From assembly GCA_037389465.1 (NCBI GenBank), contig JAZARR010000179.1, positions 640,501 through 704,500 on the forward strand: a stretch of DNA of 64,000 bases. Direction: 5' to 3'. The DNA comes from Baylisascaris procyonis. Its lineage: Eukaryota > Nematoda > Chromadorea > Rhabditida > Ascarididae. Positions 25,376-37,900 of the stretch are shown in pieces; the first letter of the stretch is position 1; every line of letters begins with the position of its first letter. Position numbers and translations under genes: made by a program. A model generated the notes under the pieces. The model had not been told where the DNA came from. It saw nothing but the letters and a program-made list of their open reading frames with translations, and searched no databases.

Positions 25376-28300
25376 TGAGTAAACGAAATTAATTCAGCAG
25401 TTTGAATGATACGAGTGAATGTGCCATTTGCTGCAAAATTGCGTCAATATTCACAAAATGAGCTATACATATTGGCCATCTGATACACTCATTCGTATCT
25501 TCAGCCTCCATTAATAACGCATAAAAATACTTAACTCAATTTTTCGATATTTCAACTAACTTTCAACATCATTTCAAGCGTATAGCTCGAATTTAAGCTT
25601 AAACTTCGACTTACTTCCTTAAGCTTGAAATATATAAGCTTTTTTTCGCGGTTACACATTTTACTTTGTAAGTTGACAAGAAGATTTCATGAGACACATT
25701 TGCTGGCTATTGAGGCGTTGCGTTTTTTCTTTACACTCCAAGAAAAAAAAAAAATTATCGATTATTTAGGCAAGTCTCAGACAAAATCGGCAACTTCCGA
25801 ATCGAATCCAATTGCTGAGCGAATTCCACAATGAAAAAAAAAGTTCTTTATTGTTTTAAAACATTCATTCTTCAAATATTCGCTAAATATTTATTCAATA
25901 AAGAATGCTATATTATTTAATTTATTAAACAGTCTCAGCTTATGAATGCCAATTAATCTCATAATTTTTTATGATGAGGTTATTATTGATCTATTCATAT
26001 GAAATGAGTCCGAGTTTTATTTTTGGAACTGTTATTCTCTATGCAAAAACAAAATTAAATGACCTCCAGTGAGGAAGTCATTGATGTTGTATTCAAACTA
26101 TATGATAATAGCCAACGATAAAAACGTTTTAAGCGATAAACAAATCGGATCATAACGTGGATGCTTGTGTAATGACGCTTTTCTTTATGTGGGTTGAAGT
26201 TCCACTTGGACTTCATAAATATGCGCAACAACCAGTGCAACAATTTTGGGAACATTCGAATGACTCTTCTTTTTATTAGTACTTCACGAGTGAAGGTTTT
26301 TTTAAGGGTAGGGGAAGGACCACGGGAAAGTGAGGTAGAGTAGGGTAGAAGAAAAGGAATGAGTGAAGGCAAAGAGGACGAGAGTACGGGAATCCACTGC
26401 AATTCAATGTCGTTCGTTTTGTCGTTTCATCGTTCGTGAAAATATTATTGCCGCAAATGGTGTGCTTTCAATCAACGGAATATCTAAAGAAATTGAATAA
26501 TATCACGCACAACTTGCATTTAATCGTTTTAATATGTAATCCGAAGTGGCGTTTTAAATTCTTTCATACGTTTGTAAAATTCCTACTAGAAATGTGGTCA
26601 TAATGAAACGATTTAATGGAATGTTAGCAAACTTTTCAAATATTGACTAATATACGCTTAGAATGGAATATAAAAATGCATATACGTATATGCTTATTCC
26701 TCGACGCCGATATATCCACCCTGATCGTCTTAAACATCCAAGTGTGTTTACTTTTGCACTGTTTTGATGAGAAGTGAGTATGCTTACAATAAGTGAATAA
26801 ATAAGTCCTTAATGAGTGAGCTAAAAGGTATTTAATAATGATTAAAGAGATGTGGCTACATATAAGATACAAGCAAATTGTTGAAAATTATACGAGTGGA
26901 TGAATATCTAAACGTTTTCGAGTTGGCATCCTTTTATAAACACGGAGAACAAAAACCCATCTTTCTTTATGAATCGGTGATCGTTAACGCTGAAACTCAT
27001 TCATAAATCATTTATGCTTCATCGATCACCACTCATAAGTATCAGCTAACGAAGGAACCTCTTGCATCGAGCAAAGTTTCCATGCAACAAAACTAAATCG
27101 GTTGGCGGGTTCCTAAAAAATGTTGCTTGCTTGATGTTGGCAATTTACTGATATCATTAGCCAATGATAGTGTTCCATCTCAGTATGGCTGCTTAGCTAA
27201 TCGTATGAACAAAAAAACGCCTAAGGCAATTATCTCATGAAAGCACATCATCATGCCATACACAATATTTTGTTTTAGGAATAACGCGTGGAGTGCATCT
27301 GAAGTACAAGAAGGGGAAAGCCTTGATTATTCGACGGATCGAACATCTTCGATTATCACATTCAAGTTTGGCTCATTGGGCGGAACCGCTAGAGCTAATC
27401 GACTTTTCTCTCCCAATCTGGGCATTGTGTGACGCTTCAAGATATATACGGCTATAGAAATAGATTGGCGCAGGAACTCAAAAAATTTCAATTGCACTTA
27501 GGTTTGTGCGAGAACTCGAAAAACCAATGGCGTTTTTTTTTTCTTGACGCATAATTTAAATTTGAAATTTGTCGAAATTGCATGTAACAAGATTTTTTAA
27601 TATGCAAAAATGTAGACGTATAACGTTAAATTTTGCATTTGAGCTATAGTTGAAGATGAAATCTCCTTGATAATGGATTTTAGGAGATATGGGGCAGAAT
27701 TTTGACTTAAATAGGGTCACTTTGAGTTTGGCTCAATTCGTTCGATAACAGCGATTATTAATAGCGAAATTAATGTTTTCAAGTTACCATTTTTGGCTTA
27801 TTAGCTAAAAGATGATATTCGGCTTATTAGCATCAACTGATAGCGCGACAAAGGTGAGTATTAAACAGCGGAGATTTTTACCGGTCAAGCGTAACGCTCA
27901 TCAATGCTTACACCTCTAGGTTTCGTTAAAAAATGATGAGAAAAAATTGAGCTTCCTAACAGGGCATTGTTCCGATTATAGCATGGAGCCTCATGACCTA
28001 ACGATGCCTTTTATTGTCATTGGCTATTGAATATAGCACTCATGAAACGTTATGTAATAAAAACAAGGAAGTTCGTTGGATTTTGAATAGTTCGGATGTG
28101 CCCCTCGGAATCACGAATGCCATATCATCTAACAAGAGCAAACATCGTTATGCGCTAGAAAGGATTTCCGGTTGATGTAGCATGGCCGTCGGCAATTGAT
28201 CGATGGCGAAGAACTGCTGCTCTCAAATATAAGCGAGCGTTAAAAAATATTGCAATCGCTGCATTTTTCAGACTATCTCGAACATTTTTCTCAGACCTTT

Positions 28301-30652
28301 GCGGTGGATATATTTACTAATTTGTTTATTAATTTGTCAAAGAAAATATTTTATTGTCCTTTGAGCTCAAACGACAACTCACTTCAAAATCGTCAAAACA
28401 TTTACAGCGATGGCATCCGTCTGTTTTAAATTCATTGTTGATATCGTTCAGGTACTTTCCACTCGGTCAAGGTGTAGGGATGTTCATGACAGCATATACT
28501 GTACTGTCATATTGCACGGTGGATTTTATTTAAAAAAAAGATGTGCTGAATAAAAGATCAATCGCCTCTATTCGAAGGATGATTCTCTGGCTATGAAAAA
28601 ATGAAATTTTTGGAAATCCCTTCTCCCTAGCCCCTCGAAATTATAAGTCACAATTTCATCTGCGCAACACATCAGCAAAAAAATATCGATAGCGCTTAAA
28701 GCAGCACTCTTAAAGCAAGTGAGCATTTCTCAGTGGTGCTATATGAGTGCGTTGGCGCATACATGTCATTTATTTTTGAATAGCTTCTAGCGTCATTTTA
28801 TCCATGAAAAGCAATCTTTCTGGTCTCATCAGTTGGTCAAATTTGCCCCTTAACTGAGCTTAGGATACTGAACAAAACATCTTCTTTCAGAACTTAGTTC
28901 AATGGAACTGGAATTTTAGTGCAGTATTTATAGACCATATTAAACGCCACACCATGGTCACCTATGGCAACGGTCAAGTTGACCAAATGACCAAAAGAAA
29001 TTGAATTTTTCAAGACTAGAAAGTCTGTATAATTTTTTCGATCGATTGCATTTTCGTTCTACAGCGGTTGAGGCCATAAAAAATTGAGGTTCTCTAAATA
29101 ATCTATAAAAGTGGTCGGGCAGTTAGAATGTGAACATATTATTCTCCACATTTACTTTCTCATAAGTGATGAAAATAATTAATTAATTAAGTAGAATTTA
29201 AAATCACGTATCCATCCTACTTCCTCTATTGTGCCTCCTCAACCGTTTAAGTCGAGGGGGAGAAAAGTAAGCAAAAATTTTTGCTCCTCAGCGTATTCGG
29301 TTGAAAACGAATATGCGAACAATAGACGTCACTCAAAAAAATAGCGGAAACTGCAATGGATTTTAAAATTTGCATATAGTTGCGGTGCTCCATTATTGGT
29401 AATATTTAGCCGGATGTGGCTCCAGCACAAAAGGAAAACCATCGAAAATTGAAAAAAAAAAATTAACTCAAAAACTGCTACATTACTTTTGTTGGCGAAC
29501 TTCATTGCCTCATGTTCTAATTATGATCGACTGAACACAAGCATTCAGAGGACGTATGGCGAACACTTATTCTATGGCAGCGAATTTCAACTCACTGACT
29601 AAATAAGTCACCATAGATGGCAAATGATCAAAATAAAAAGAAAACATGGATATTTTCAGGTGATTCCTATCAGAAATTACCTGAAGGTGTGAAATTTTCC
29701 GGTTTCTTTTCAGCGAGCTAGTTGATCGCACAATAACTCGTAGTTTAGAGGTCGGCAAAAAAAGCATTTAAATTTAGCGAAACCTAAAAAATGGCATAAC
29801 TAAGAAAGAAGGAATTACATTGATAGCTTACTTAGTGGATATATTCAGAAAACAGAAATAAAGTAAAAGAAACAAGAATAATAAAGGTACATTGGAAATA
29901 TTCAATTAAGTAGAGATTATGATTCAGTAGATAAATACACAGATGGAACAAAATGTGATTCTTTGTGACGTTAATGCTGAGTTCTCTATTTTACTACGCG
30001 AATGGTTTGTGACAAGTTGCCAATTACTCAACTATGAATTTCGATGAATCATAAATCCACAACAAAAAAAAAACTGCAGATTGCATCACTTCACAATAAT
30101 TCAGAAATTAAAAAGAGGATTGGGAAAGCGCATTAAAATCAAGTATCATCAGAATGAACGTGATGCATGTTTCGACATTCAGTGAATTGAACAGCAATAA
30201 ACAGCAATAAATGAACAGCAATTCAGTGAAAAAGCGATATGACGTTGAACGTATAACGAAAAACAAAACGGCAACGATGTCTGTGGCACGATATGTGCTT
30301 TCTGCAGTTCAACTCATCGAGTGAACGTCTTGAAAAAACAATGAAAACACACTGTCACACACGATGCAACCTCCAACTTGTTGATCACAACCGATCAGCT
30401 CGAGGTGGCAAATCATAGATCACTTTCAGCCGTTATTGAGTCAGATGACATAGAAAATTTGAGTTGCAAATTTCATGAAAGCATTGATTGTCTGTAACTC
30501 AAAAAAGATCATCAATTGGGATTGGAATAAGTTTCAGCGGTCACTGAGTGATCATATTCGATGATAGCACTATATCTACTATATTTCATAGTCAGCGCTT
30601 CGGCGATACACGAGTGGAAAACCTTGGGCATTTTGTTTGCTACGCAGAGATC

Positions 30653-30884
30653 AACACACTTTCATTCGTATATATGGAAAGTCGCATTTGGCAAAACTTT
30701 TGTTGAATATTTGAAAAATCAATGAAGGAGTATTTCCTAAATATACTGTATATTGGGTAATAATACCGTAGTAACAGTGATCGTTTGCTGTTTCACCGTA
30801 TTCTATGAATATTTAAGAAAACATTCTGCTTCAATCGATTGTTTAAAATGCCTACTCATCAATTTACCAGTATACTTTTATACT
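30653..30884 (-). repeat. Dispersed repeat, copy B (inverted)
   Basis: Inverted counterpart of 19397-19608, about 11 kb away. Shared landmarks include TGCTTCAATCGATTGTTT at 30827 and GGGTAATAATACCGTA. The copy contains small indels relative to copy A and is slightly longer. Confidence 0.7.
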
Positions 30885-31389
30885 AGACAGCGTTCGACGA
30901 ACGTAAGGATTTAATGGTGCTTGTGAAGCGGCTGGCTGTGCTGCTTGTGTGCTTGATGCCTTGTTACGAAAAGAAAAGAGAGAAAAAAAAATTGTGGCTA
31001 ATTTGGTGCGACGCAATTTTATCGGATAGCGCTTTCATAGCGATGTTTGCCACTATTGTTCGAGTAATAATTTCAGCTTGTTTAAGATCGTTTATGTGGG
31101 GAATTCGAGTAATGGAAATCGTAAGAGTAAAAGTTAGTCGGGAATGGTCGACTTATTTTTTTAAAAAATTCAGACCGGATCGCACCATCTAAATTGCTCA
31201 TTTCCACGATATAAGTGAATTAAAAGTTATCACAGGAAAAGGTTGCATCGTTGCACTTTTTCTTGATTGCTTTTTTGATCTATCGTTTGGTGAAAACAAA
31301 ACAGCATAGAGATATTAGGTAACGTTTTAAATAAATAACTTCTCGAGGACTTCAATTGTTGCGCAACTCAAAGTGTAAGCGTTCACTTC

Positions 31390-31969
31390 TTGATGTCACC
31401 AAATAAGAGCATAAATGCCAGAAGATGATATATGTCTGCAGACATCACCATCGATAGAAAATGAGACACACTTCTCGGCAACGCATCAGACTCATAGCGA
31501 AGGCGGTGCGCTGTGAAAAGCACAACCGTGACGCCGAATTCCCTCATTTTTGGGGTGCGCTTGGCTCGCCACAATTAATGTAGCCAAAGCTCAATCGCCC
31601 ATTCACTACTTCCGGCTGAATCGGCCTATGCCGTTCTGCTGTGCCCTACTTGGCCAAGGACCACGATGAGCGAGAGAGAGCACCTCAAGCCCATCTTGGC
31701 AAACCCGTATATGACCATCATGCAAGGATATGACCGACCAATAGTGCTCGGGGCTAGACGACGAGAGACAGCCGCCTGCATTCAGGGCATCGTGCATCTA
31801 GCACAAGCTCCTTATGCCTTCAGCAGATCGATGACGCTGTGCTAGTAGCGCAACGCAGCACATTTTCGCACACTCATCGTTCGTTGCTTGCCAGTGCTCG
31901 TCGTCTCGAGGGTGGTGCTTTCGAGTGGTTGGTGTCGGGCACATTTGAGTTGCTTCACTCTTCTCAGTC
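31390..31969 (+). promoter_or_regulatory. GC-rich promoter and 5' UTR of the 11-mer repeat gene
   Basis: This stretch is clearly more GC- and CpG-rich than the sequence around it and ends at the ATG of exon 1. Short ORFs occur in several frames on both strands, as expected of GC-rich non-coding DNA. No TATA box is obvious. The transcription start cannot be placed. Confidence 0.5.
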
Positions 31970-34900
31970 ATGGCTGGCAGCGCTGACGCGGCGGTAAGTA
32001 TTCATTAGTGTTACCAATTCCCCTCAAATTCTATTCCCTACTGCTTTCAGGATTGGTGCATTGTATGAGTGCATGAACGACATCCCACATATATGGCTTT
32101 GTAAAGTTCGTTAGTATCTTCAGTGGGCCTCTGACGCATACACATCAGCGCAAGCTTCCAAAATGTTTTTTTATTCGTTTCTCTCTAAAGTAAAGGTGAT
32201 AATGGAGAGGTCTCAAAGAATACCTTGTAGTATTAATAAGATGGCGTTAGCAAGTTCCCTTATCATCATCGTTTCGAAGCAAACGGTATCATTTATATTT
32301 AAATGTGGTAATCAAGGTGTGCTTTCAATGGACTGCAATTTATTCGCTTTTATTACCGCGGACAAAACCCGAATGCCGTTTTATTCAAATGATTTTGCGA
32401 ATGCCTAGTAGCCTCAATTCTTCTTTATGGTAGTGAAATACCGCCGACTGCAAAGTAACATGCGAAGTACTTCTCTCTTTCCGGGAAGTTTTGCATATGA
32501 CGCGAGCAGTGCAATTGTCGTTAATTTGCCCGGGAACGCGACGAGCGATAACCATAGTCATAGCTGCTGACTATCTAATAGAGCAGTTACTGCTAAACTC
32601 ATTAGTTATTTGCTCCGTGGGCACGGGAAGGTGGAGGAGGAGGAGGAAGTGAGGATGGCAGGACAGGAAGGGTTGAGGGAAGGGGGAGCTGGGGTAACGA
32701 GATGGTAAGAGAAGGATGCCCAGTTTATAATGGTGGAAAACTCGATTTGAATCATTTGCTTCTAGTTAAGGTTTACTCGTCTCATAGAAACTGGCGAACA
32801 CCTTTGTCCTCAGTTGCTTTCAGAGTTCTTTCCCTGCCTGAGGAGATTTCATTCTATCTTGAGTATATCCTCTTGTGATCTGAAAATGATGTAGTCGCGT
32901 TATGAAATCTTCCAGAGCAAGCCGTTGATCGTAATTATTCGATTATTACTAAGGCATCCATTGTTCGTCTTACTGTAGTTAACAAATGAACAGATGTGGA
33001 AAAGAGCTGGCACGGTTTGCGCTTTTCCAAATGATGGAGCACTTCTATAAGATGACAATAACAATAAAATGCGCCGAATAAAACAAGTCAAAAATAAAGT
33101 TTCATTTTTGAATTGATCCGGCTCTCCATGCAATTCTTCCATATTAGATTCATTTCTGTATGACTTGACCGATCTGCAATGAAAATCCAATCAGCATCGA
33201 AAAGTATGCACCGTTTTTGCCATTTTGAGACGTCTATAAGTCCTTTCGAAATTTATGGGCCAATATTGATTGTGGAATAGGAGTCACCTTATTCTTACCG
33301 CTGCCAAATTTGGTGATTCCAATTTCAGTGGTTTCTGAGTTGAAAATGAAGAGGTAGACGGATACATGCACGATGCGGTTCTGCGGTTATCTAAAGCGAA
33401 TTTGCAAATGCATTTAATAAATTTATCCTTCTTAAACTAAGTTAATCAAAGAAGGAATAATAGATTTTTCCGTACACCGGGGTACTGCCTTACTCTTGCT
33501 GAATTATTGGAAATTGTTTTCTTATTAGTCTCATTCCAACGTAAATCTCTGACCTTCGATCTGAAATATGGGAATGTTTCGATGCAATTGCCATCATAGA
33601 GCATTTCTCTGTCGTTATGCTGAATATAAAGATATATCACTAAAAATATCATTTCAGTTCAATTTATTTAGGTGCATAATTTAGCAGTGAAAAGTTCGAC
33701 GAAACTGATTCGGCGTCAAGTAATTTTTTGAGCGATTTAAGGTTGTGCTGCAATGCTTAAGCAGCTCCGCAATTAATCACTTAATATAGGCGGAAGCAAT
33801 TCTGTTCACATAGTGGTGGTGACATTAGCTATGCAAAGTTCTTATATCTTTGCCTTAAACATTGTAAAGGAGAGTTACATTATTTTTTATTCACCTTTAG
33901 TGACGAATGAACTTTGCCAAATATAAGTTCCTCTTTATGCAAATGAATCAATGATTTGGATTTGTTTATACGAACACAGATCGAACTTGCTTTTCTCTAT
34001 CTTACCGCTTTCTTACTCATAGAGCTTCAAATCATAATTATTTAAGTTTTCTTGTTTTCTATGAATGATTGCCTGACGTTGGGTACTTTAGTTTAATATT
34101 AATGTAGTAGCTTCCGAATTTCGATGGACTTCAACCCTAAATTCATCCTTGAAGCGAAACACTTAGTTGCACTATGATGCGATTGAAATTATTCGGACCT
34201 AGGAAGGGATTCTCTCCTCCCTTCACGACCCCAAAAACAGCAACTAAGTACAAATTTTTTTTTAAGCCGAGAGAAAATTCTTTTAAATGCCTACTTTTAT
34301 GATATTCGTCAGCAACAATATTAGTATTCCTATTTATTCAGCGTCCGTTCTTTTCATCTCGTTTTGTTGGTCTTTGATGCATGCCTTCAAAGGCAACGAT
34401 GTGTATATAGGATTTAATGCATCAGAGATCAGTTAATCAATTCTAGCAAACAAATACTTCTCACTTAGTAGAATCTCATATTTGCTTCACTTTTCAAATG
34501 AATGACTTCTCAAATCACCGTAATTTATTAACGGCAACACTCAAAAATATTATCTTTTCCAATTCCACTCACCGTCTCTATGCGTTGATGTGTTTATTGG
34601 TCTAAAGAAATCGCTATGATTCATAAATACGAAGTCATTACGCATAAACGGAAATTTCATGGCGAACTAGAAGGAAATGATTATCTATGTTTAACTGTTC
34701 TTGCTTATCATCTTTTTTTTGTTTATTTGAATGGGTGAATTTTAGCTTCTCAATAGTACATTTCACTATTTCCATTGACAGACAAATAACGTCTGTACAT
34801 CAATGGCTGCTGTTGGTTTCCTACTTGCTTAAGCCTTCCAGCTTGTGCGTATATTGAATAAGCATTCAGCTGTTCGAATCGCCGTCAGTTGTTCTGCCTA

Positions 34901-37900
34901 TTGAATTTGCTTATTAAGTAAAACTTCTTTACGAGCAAACAAATTTACATATTTTGTATAACGGAAATTAGGTTGGAGTTTGTTTGGTTATTTGCCGTCT
35001 TTGATGTTACCTGCAATCGTCGATGTCACCTGTCTTATCTGATATTCCTCATCACCTTTGTCGTTATCACCATTTGGGCTGATTTAAACAGCTCTTGATA
35101 AATGTAGAGATGGAGCATTAAATAATGCTTAGTGCTGAAGATTCTAGAACACATGAAAGTAGACTTAGCAATTCTCTGAAAATGAATTTGCCGCAAAATA
35201 TAAACAGTTAAATCTAGGATTAACTAGATAAAGACTTTAATTTACATGCAATACATCGCTTCCACGGTCACTTAATTAAATAGATTCCATCAAAATACTC
35301 GCAGTTATATGCTTTTATCAAGTTTTTATTCAAGTTGGTCATGCTATGATTCGAGTTGATCCATCAACTTCAAAAATATTCGAGCGGGACCGTGAAGTTG
35401 ATATGCATTTTAGGTCAACTAAATTTCTGTTTCACTTCGATTGAATGGTAAAAATCTGTTTCTTAGCAAAAGATTTATATGGAAGACATATTACTGATCA
35501 GATTTCATTATTTGGTGGCTGCCTTTATGCGATGAAACTGCAAAAAGCGCATTGCCAACTTCTTTGACGCGCTTTTCCACATTTCTAACATGAAGAGATC
35601 TCTCGTGCTTTCTTGTTATGTTCTTTTTCATCTTTTAAGGTATATATTCACACTTTCAACATTTATTCGGAATTTTACATGCAAGTAATTTACATTTCCA
35701 AGATGAAGTCCATGAAAGGTGGAAAAATTTTTGAAGAAAGTTATCATTTCAACTTCTATCTATGGAATTATTGTGCATAATTTCAAATGCATGTAATATT
35801 TTTGTTATTTCAGAAGAACGCACTTGAATCGCTTTTCAACAAGACGAAGGAAGTCGTTCACACTGCAGGTAGCGTCCTTTCATCTCTATTAAGTCATAAT
35901 TCAATTGATTCATATTTCCTTCTCAAATACACTTAGATTAGATGTGCTAGAAATGTACTACTCTGTTAATACGAATTTTTTTCAAAGACTTTTTGTGGAA
36001 TGTTGTTGCCTTATTCCACTATTATTGAGATTATGCCCATCCAAAGGTCGGCACCCTAATCGGTATGTGCAAAGCAGAGGATAAGTATACTCATCTTTTC
36101 TGGTTGTTTTTATCGTAGAGGCAGGCTTCCTTACTGAACTAATTTAACGCCTTCCATGCTAATTTACTTTTGCCCTGCAATTTTATTGCAATCGTCACTG
36201 TCACCTTTCAATCATTAATACTTTCGTCGAAAACACAGTTAGGTTTTCCAAGAAAGCAACTTACTGACATAGCTTATTTCATAAAAGTAAACGAATGCAT
36301 TGAATAATTGAAAACCTAAAGATAAGGCGACAGGTAGAAATTTAATGTCACCTTCAAGCAGTTCTACCTCTCCAGTAGACGATTCTGAAGTTTTATGAGA
36401 AAAATAGCCCAGCTTTATCCATAATAAGCCACCTTCTCAGTAAACCGCTACGCCGACTATGAAATTCGAAGAACTTTATTTTATGTTTTTTTTAAGTTTC
36501 GAAAGCCTGCAAATATTTTGAGTAAATATTCTCCCGTAGTTGATAGATATTTTCAAAAGAGCCATGCAATTGCTCTATTATATACTGATGGGTAGTAGGA
36601 AAAGTAGTAAGCATCTTAGAGGGCTAGATATATTAAAGAACACACATACACATATGTGCGACTGAGCATAGGTTTATGGATTTCGCAAATCGAAGAACGG
36701 AAAGAAAATTTTTGTAATTTTTCATGAATTAGCTATGCATCTAATTAACACATTAGTGATGAGATGGCTTTCTGTGTCGTGTAGAATCATAGAAAATTCA
36801 CAAACGAAGTACAGTTTGTTTGCGGTTAATCCATTTGTTGAGGCGGCTTTATACGTATTTCATTTTGCAGCGAATCTTCGATGGTCTCTAAAAGCTTCTC
36901 ATTATGGTATTTATTTTGGACATATACTTGAAGCATTACTACGATTTGTAAACAATATTAGAGAGGCTAGGAGAAACACATGTGATATGATGTTTGAAAT
37001 TGCAATTGAGATGAAAATTGCATTGCAATTTCATTATAAATGAGCAAATGATGCATGAAAAAATTTACGTAACTTTTCTAGCAATAATATTCATCATGAT
37101 TCGCTTCTTTACTAATTTCATTTCATATGCAAACAATTTTTTTTTTTTTGCAGCGGAAACGACGAAAGGATATGCGAATGTGGCAATTGGTAAGATTATG
37201 CCCGGACAACAAAACAACGCACAACCTACCGATGTAAGGTTTTATCCTTGGCCTAAATATTTAATCAGAAAGGAAAAAATTTCTTTTTCCTTCATCCCCA
37301 GGAATTATTTCCATCTTTTCTTTCACAATTTTTCAATTTTTAAAACTAAAATTTTCCACTTGTGAGCAAACTTGAACGATAGGATCTTTTTAAGAAAAAA
37401 TTTATAATCATCTCTTGCTTATGATTCGTTACTTTTAGGCTCAATGAAAAGTAATTTAACTCGGTTTGTCTTTCATCAAATTCTTCGTCTATTACCAAGA
37501 GCAATAGTCTACTCTCAATCTATACTTTATATAAGTGCTGAATAAAAATCTAACTGTAATGTTGTTAGCATCAAATGTTTAATAGCAAACATATTAGGTT
37601 GAGTTTTTGTTTCATTTCCTTTGGGGATTTTGTTTTTGATGTTTAATTTGATTGTAATCAGTAAAATCCATTCATCCAGTTGCCTATTTTATACATCAAA
37701 CGATAAGGCTCAAAATTTTTTTTCTTTAATTCCAAACGTCTAATCGAAACGAGAGTCCATGATGGATCGCCGTTCAAACTTAGTATGTATGCTGTTTTAT
37801 TCATTTGCATTGAAGAGGTTGTTAGTAGTTGTGAAGTATGTTTACTGAAGCGTATTTGTTGAGAGTTAATGTTGAGCACATGAGGGGGAAGAGGCAAAAG

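Larger units (their letters stand above)
31994..35813 (+). other. Intron 1 of the 11-mer repeat gene
   Basis: 3.8 kb, AT-rich. It contains a G-rich quadruplex motif at 32670-32694 and, on the opposite strand, a candidate exon at 33173-32974. Nothing else is recognised. Confidence 0.6.

Noticed and set aside
26055..26402. 115-codon minus-strand ORF
   Set aside because: Its N-terminal half is the translation of a homopurine tract, and no splice or homology support was found.
30914..31192. 92-codon ORF beginning like a signal peptide
   Set aside because: The apolar start comes from a GTG/CTT-rich stretch, and the rest is unconvincing. No splice sites or relatives are seen.
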